Shown piece after piece: positions 34,685 through 41,477 of a stretch of DNA of 41,477 bases. The position numbers were made by a program, and so were the translations under genes. Each line of letters starts with the position of its first letter. The stretch's first letter is position 1. Below the pieces are notes generated by a model. The model was not told the origin of the DNA. It made no database searches and saw only the letters and a list, made by a program, of their open reading frames with translations. This stretch comes from an uncultured Opitutaceae bacterium (lineage in GTDB: Bacteria; Verrucomicrobiota; Verrucomicrobiia; Opitutales; Opitutaceae), in contig CAIOZY010000006.1 of NCBI GenBank assembly GCA_903862935.1, positions 1 through 41,477 on the forward strand, in the 5' to 3' direction.

Positions 34685-35377
34685 ATGGAAAAACATAGCA
34701 AACGGTATCGCGCCGCCGTGAAGGCAGCCGATCTCACTAAGGAGTATCCCCTGAAGGAGGCCGTGGACGTGCTCGTCCGCTTCCCGAAGGCCAAGTTCGA
34801 CGAGACCGTCGAGCTCTCGTTCAGCCTGGGGGTCGACCCGACCGCCGGCGAGCAGATGGTGCGCGGAACGACCCCGCTGCCGAACGGCTCGGGCAAGAAA
34901 ATCCGCGTGCTGGTCTTCACCGACAACCCGGATGCGGCGATAGCCGCCGGTGCCGACCACGCCGGCCTTCAGGACATCATGGCCAAGATCAACGAGGGCT
35001 GGCTCGACTTCGACGTCGCCATCGCGACCACGGAGGCCATGAAGACCGTGCGCACGATCGCCCGGGTGCTCGGCCCGAAGGGGCTGATGCCCAACCCGAA
35101 GAGCGGCACCGTCACCGACGACATCGCCGCCGGGATCAAGGCCGTCAAGGCCGGCCGCGTCGAGTTCAAGATGGACAAGACGGGCAACATTGGCGTCGGC
35201 GTCGGCAAACGTTCCTTCACCCCGGCCCAGATCGTCGAGAACGCCCTGGCCGTGGTCGACGCCGTCGGCAAGGCCAAGCCCGCCCACTTCAAGGGCCACT
35301 ACATCAAGTCCGTCGCCATTTCCTCGTCGATGAGCCCCGCTGTCCGCGTGGCATCCAGCGAATTCAGCAAGTACTAA
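34685..35377 (+). CDS. rplA: 50S ribosomal protein L1
   Basis: A 230-aa protein of the L1 stalk, needed for tRNA exit. Landmarks: GTTPLPNGSGKKIRVLVF and RVLGPKGLMPNPKSGTV, then GNIGVGVGKRSF. Clear ribosome-binding site (CAAGGAG) in front of ATG 34685. In other bacteria L1 binds its own mRNA leader and represses the operon; the 82-nt gap upstream contains short inverted repeats but I did not find a convincing L1 site. Confidence 0.98.
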   Translation: MEKHSKRYRAAVKAADLTKEYPLKEAVDVLVRFPKAKFDETVELSFSLGVDPTAGEQMVRGTTPLPNGSGKKIRVLVFTDNPDAAIAAGADHAGLQDIMAKINEGWLDFDVAIATTEAMKTVRTIARVLGPKGLMPNPKSGTVTDDIAAGIKAVKAGRVEFKMDKTGNIGVGVGKRSFTPAQIVENALAVVDAVGKAKPAHFKGHYIKSVAISSSMSPAVRVASSEFSKY

Positions 35378-35392
35378 GCGGAGGCCCGACCC

Positions 35393-35908
35393 ATGAGAGC
35401 CGAAAAACAATACCTTATTGCCGAGGTCGAGACCCACCTCAAGAAGTCCGACTACGTGATCCTCGCCAACTTCAACGGGGCGAGCGTCGCCGACCTGGCC
35501 GAGCTGCGCAAGCGGCTGGCCGTCGAGAAGGCGGAGTTCCACGTCGTCAAGAACAGCTCGCTTCGCGTCGCCGCGAAGGCCCTTGGCCTGCCCTCGATCG
35601 AGGAGTGCCTCACCGGGCCGACTGCCCTCATCGTGGGCGGCCGCAACTCCCCCGGAGTCGCGAAGGTCCTCAAGCAGTTCTTCAAGGAGAAGCAGAAGAT
35701 CGCGGTTAAGGCCGGTATCCTCAGCCAGAAGCTGATCACCGCCAAACAGATCGAGCAGCTGGCGGAGATGCCCTCGCTCGAGACGCTGCGCGCCCAGTTC
35801 CTGGGTCTGCTCAACCAGCCCGCGAGCTCCTTCGTTCGCGTCATCAACGCGGTGCCCCAGGCCGCACTCAACGTCCTCCAGGCGAAGGTCCGCGCGGCGG
35901 GCGCCTGA
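35393..35908 (+). CDS. rplJ: 50S ribosomal protein L10
   Basis: A 171-aa protein that anchors L7/L12 dimers at the stalk base. N-terminal domain with VILANFNGASVADLAELRKR and LTGPTALIVGG; C-terminal helix for L12 binding. Good Shine-Dalgarno (GGAGG) before the start. It is 15 nt after rplA. The next gene rplL starts only after a 115-nt gap that carries a folded element. Confidence 0.97.
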   Translation: MRAEKQYLIAEVETHLKKSDYVILANFNGASVADLAELRKRLAVEKAEFHVVKNSSLRVAAKALGLPSIEECLTGPTALIVGGRNSPGVAKVLKQFFKEKQKIAVKAGILSQKLITAKQIEQLAEMPSLETLRAQFLGLLNQPASSFVRVINAVPQAALNVLQAKVRAAGA

Positions 35909-35955
35909 TTCGAACCAAAATTTTCTTTTATCAGAATAGACAACCACTAAACGCA

Positions 35956-36009
35956 GCGGGCTAGGGGATACGTCCCTTAAACACGCCCCCGACGGGGCCG
36001 CTAGCCAGC
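35956..36009 (+). promoter_or_regulatory. Structured RNA element ahead of rplL (three-way-junction-like)
   Basis: Outer stem GGCTAG (35959-35964) pairs with CTAGCC (36001-36006), extended by GC/GC across a G-A mismatch (35956-35957 with 36008-36009). Inside are a GGGA-TACG-TCCC hairpin (35965-35976, a UNCG-type tetraloop) and GCCCC-CGAC-GGGGC (35985-35998). A TTAAACAC linker separates them. The rplL Shine-Dalgarno (GCAGGAG) begins two bases after the structure and the ATG is at 36024. Likely a regulatory leader or processing site controlling L7/L12 output; function inferred only from position and pairing. Confidence 0.55.
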
Positions 36010-36023
36010 CGCAGGAGACAACC

Positions 36024-36407
36024 ATGAGCAACATCACCAAAGAACAAGTTATCGAGTGGCTTTCCAGCCAGTCGGTCCTCGAGATCGCCGGTCTGGTCAA
36101 GGACCTCGAAACCAAGTGGGGCGTTTCCGCCGCCGCACCGGTAGCCGCCGCAGCAGCCCCCGCTGCTGCCGCCGCCGCCGCTCCCGCCGAGGAGAAGACC
36201 GAGTTCACCGTCGTCCTCCTCGAGGCTGGCGCGAACAAGATTGGCGCGATCAAGGAGGTCCGGGCCATCACCGGTCTCGGACTCAAGGAGGCGAAGGACC
36301 TCGTCGAGGGAGCGCCCAAGCCCGTTAAGGAAGGCGTTTCGAAGCAGGAGGCCGAAGAGATCAAGAAGAAGCTCGAGGCCGCCGGCGCGAAGGTCGAACT
36401 CAAGTAA
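36024..36407 (+). CDS. rplL: 50S ribosomal protein L7/L12
   Basis: A 127-aa stalk protein. N-terminal dimerisation helices (about 1-35), an unusually alanine-rich hinge (about 38-58, mostly Ala with some Pro), and a C-terminal factor-binding domain with [20 protein letters not shown] and [22 protein letters not shown]. Preceded by the folded element at 35956-36009 and followed by a strong terminator-like hairpin before rpoB, so its level can be set apart from both neighbours. Confidence 0.97.
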   Translation: MSNITKEQVIEWLSSQSVLEIAGLVKDLETKWGVSAAAPVAAAAAPAAAAAAAPAEEKTEFTVVLLEAGANKIGAIKEVRAITGLGLKEAKDLVEGAPKPVKEGVSKQEAEEIKKKLEAAGAKVELK

Positions 36408-36451
36408 GCACTTATTGGGCAAAAAATTGTCCACAGTCTTGCACCAAGCGA

Positions 36452-36492
36452 GACCGGCCGGGGCATCCCCTGGCCGGTCCTTTGCCTTTTTT
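36452..36492 (+). terminator. Intrinsic terminator/attenuator between rplL and rpoB
   Basis: GACCGGCC (36452-36459) pairs perfectly with GGCCGGTC (36472-36479), and the interior GGGG-CAT-CCCC (36460-36470) extends the stem past one unpaired T. A T-rich tail (CTTTGCCTTTTTTACC) follows. It is the clearest rho-independent signal in the window. By analogy with the E. coli rplL-rpoB attenuator, it probably lets only part of the ribosomal-protein transcripts continue into rpoBC. Confidence 0.82.
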
Positions 36493-36579
36493 ACCATTGT
36501 AACTAGCCTTGCATTGCGCGGCGCTCTCCTCAGGGCGGCGCGAGGCTGTTTGTTGACCTAATCCGAACCGGAATTTCCC

Positions 36580-41477
<4,898 letters not shown>

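Overview
The window looks like chromosomal DNA of a high-GC, Gram-negative bacterium, most likely a member of the Verrucomicrobiota (Opitutae/Opitutales are my best guess). The reasons are an order tRNA-Thr, tuf, tRNA-Trp, secE, nusG, rplKAJL, rpoBC; KDO (lipopolysaccharide) genes kdsB and kdsD; a TPR-ExbB-ExbD-TonB-like operon; SufS paired with SufU; an oxygen-sensitive class I fumarase; and a TorF-type outer-membrane barrel behind a sigma-54-like promoter. The phylum is inferred from gene content and sequence style, not from a search.

Layout. 1-72 is the last codons of an ISL3-family transposase running in from the left, next to the 3' end of a tRNA-Ser(UGA) gene (160-250, minus). 361-3437 holds an MFS transporter, kdsB and an outer-membrane barrel. 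3425-9741 is an accessory island and the most interesting part. Six genes on the minus strand are joined by five consecutive 4-nt ATGA stop/start overlaps: a 448-aa protein with a C-terminal PD-(D/E)XK-type nuclease toxin domain, a small protein, an Imm70-like immunity protein, a signal-peptide protein with a frameshift in an A8/G8 tract, a small membrane protein and a 158-aa protein. Divergent from them are a VirD4/TraG-like coupling ATPase and an overlapping 237-aa gene. This looks like an interbacterial toxin/immunity module with its own type IV coupling protein but no recognisable type IV channel in the window.

9707-31682 is mostly housekeeping: accC-accB; a long-chain polyprenyl diphosphate synthase; an ECF sigma factor with a membrane partner; kdsD, a frameshifted Gfo/Idh oxidoreductase and fumarase on one strand; a TPR/LysM lipoprotein; a rubrerythrin-VIT iron exporter (MbfA type); a secreted Ntn asparaginase; a secreted beta-helix protein; dihydropyrimidinase; ChrA; sufU-sufS; and the TPR-exbB-exbD-TonB-like operon. 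Several convergent pairs overlap or share a hairpin.

31855-41477 is the translation/transcription cluster from tRNA-Thr to the 5' third of rpoC. It contains a folded, three-way-junction-like element directly ahead of rplL and a strong terminator/attenuator between rplL and rpoB. Many core genes (tuf, secE, nusG, rplK, rpoB, rpoC) lack a Shine-Dalgarno and have A/C-rich leaders, whereas rplA, rplJ and rplL have clear ones.

Two genes are broken by exactly one surplus base at an 8-G tract, while two other genes with G8 tracts are intact. Either these are homopolymer errors or the tracts are functionally unstable.
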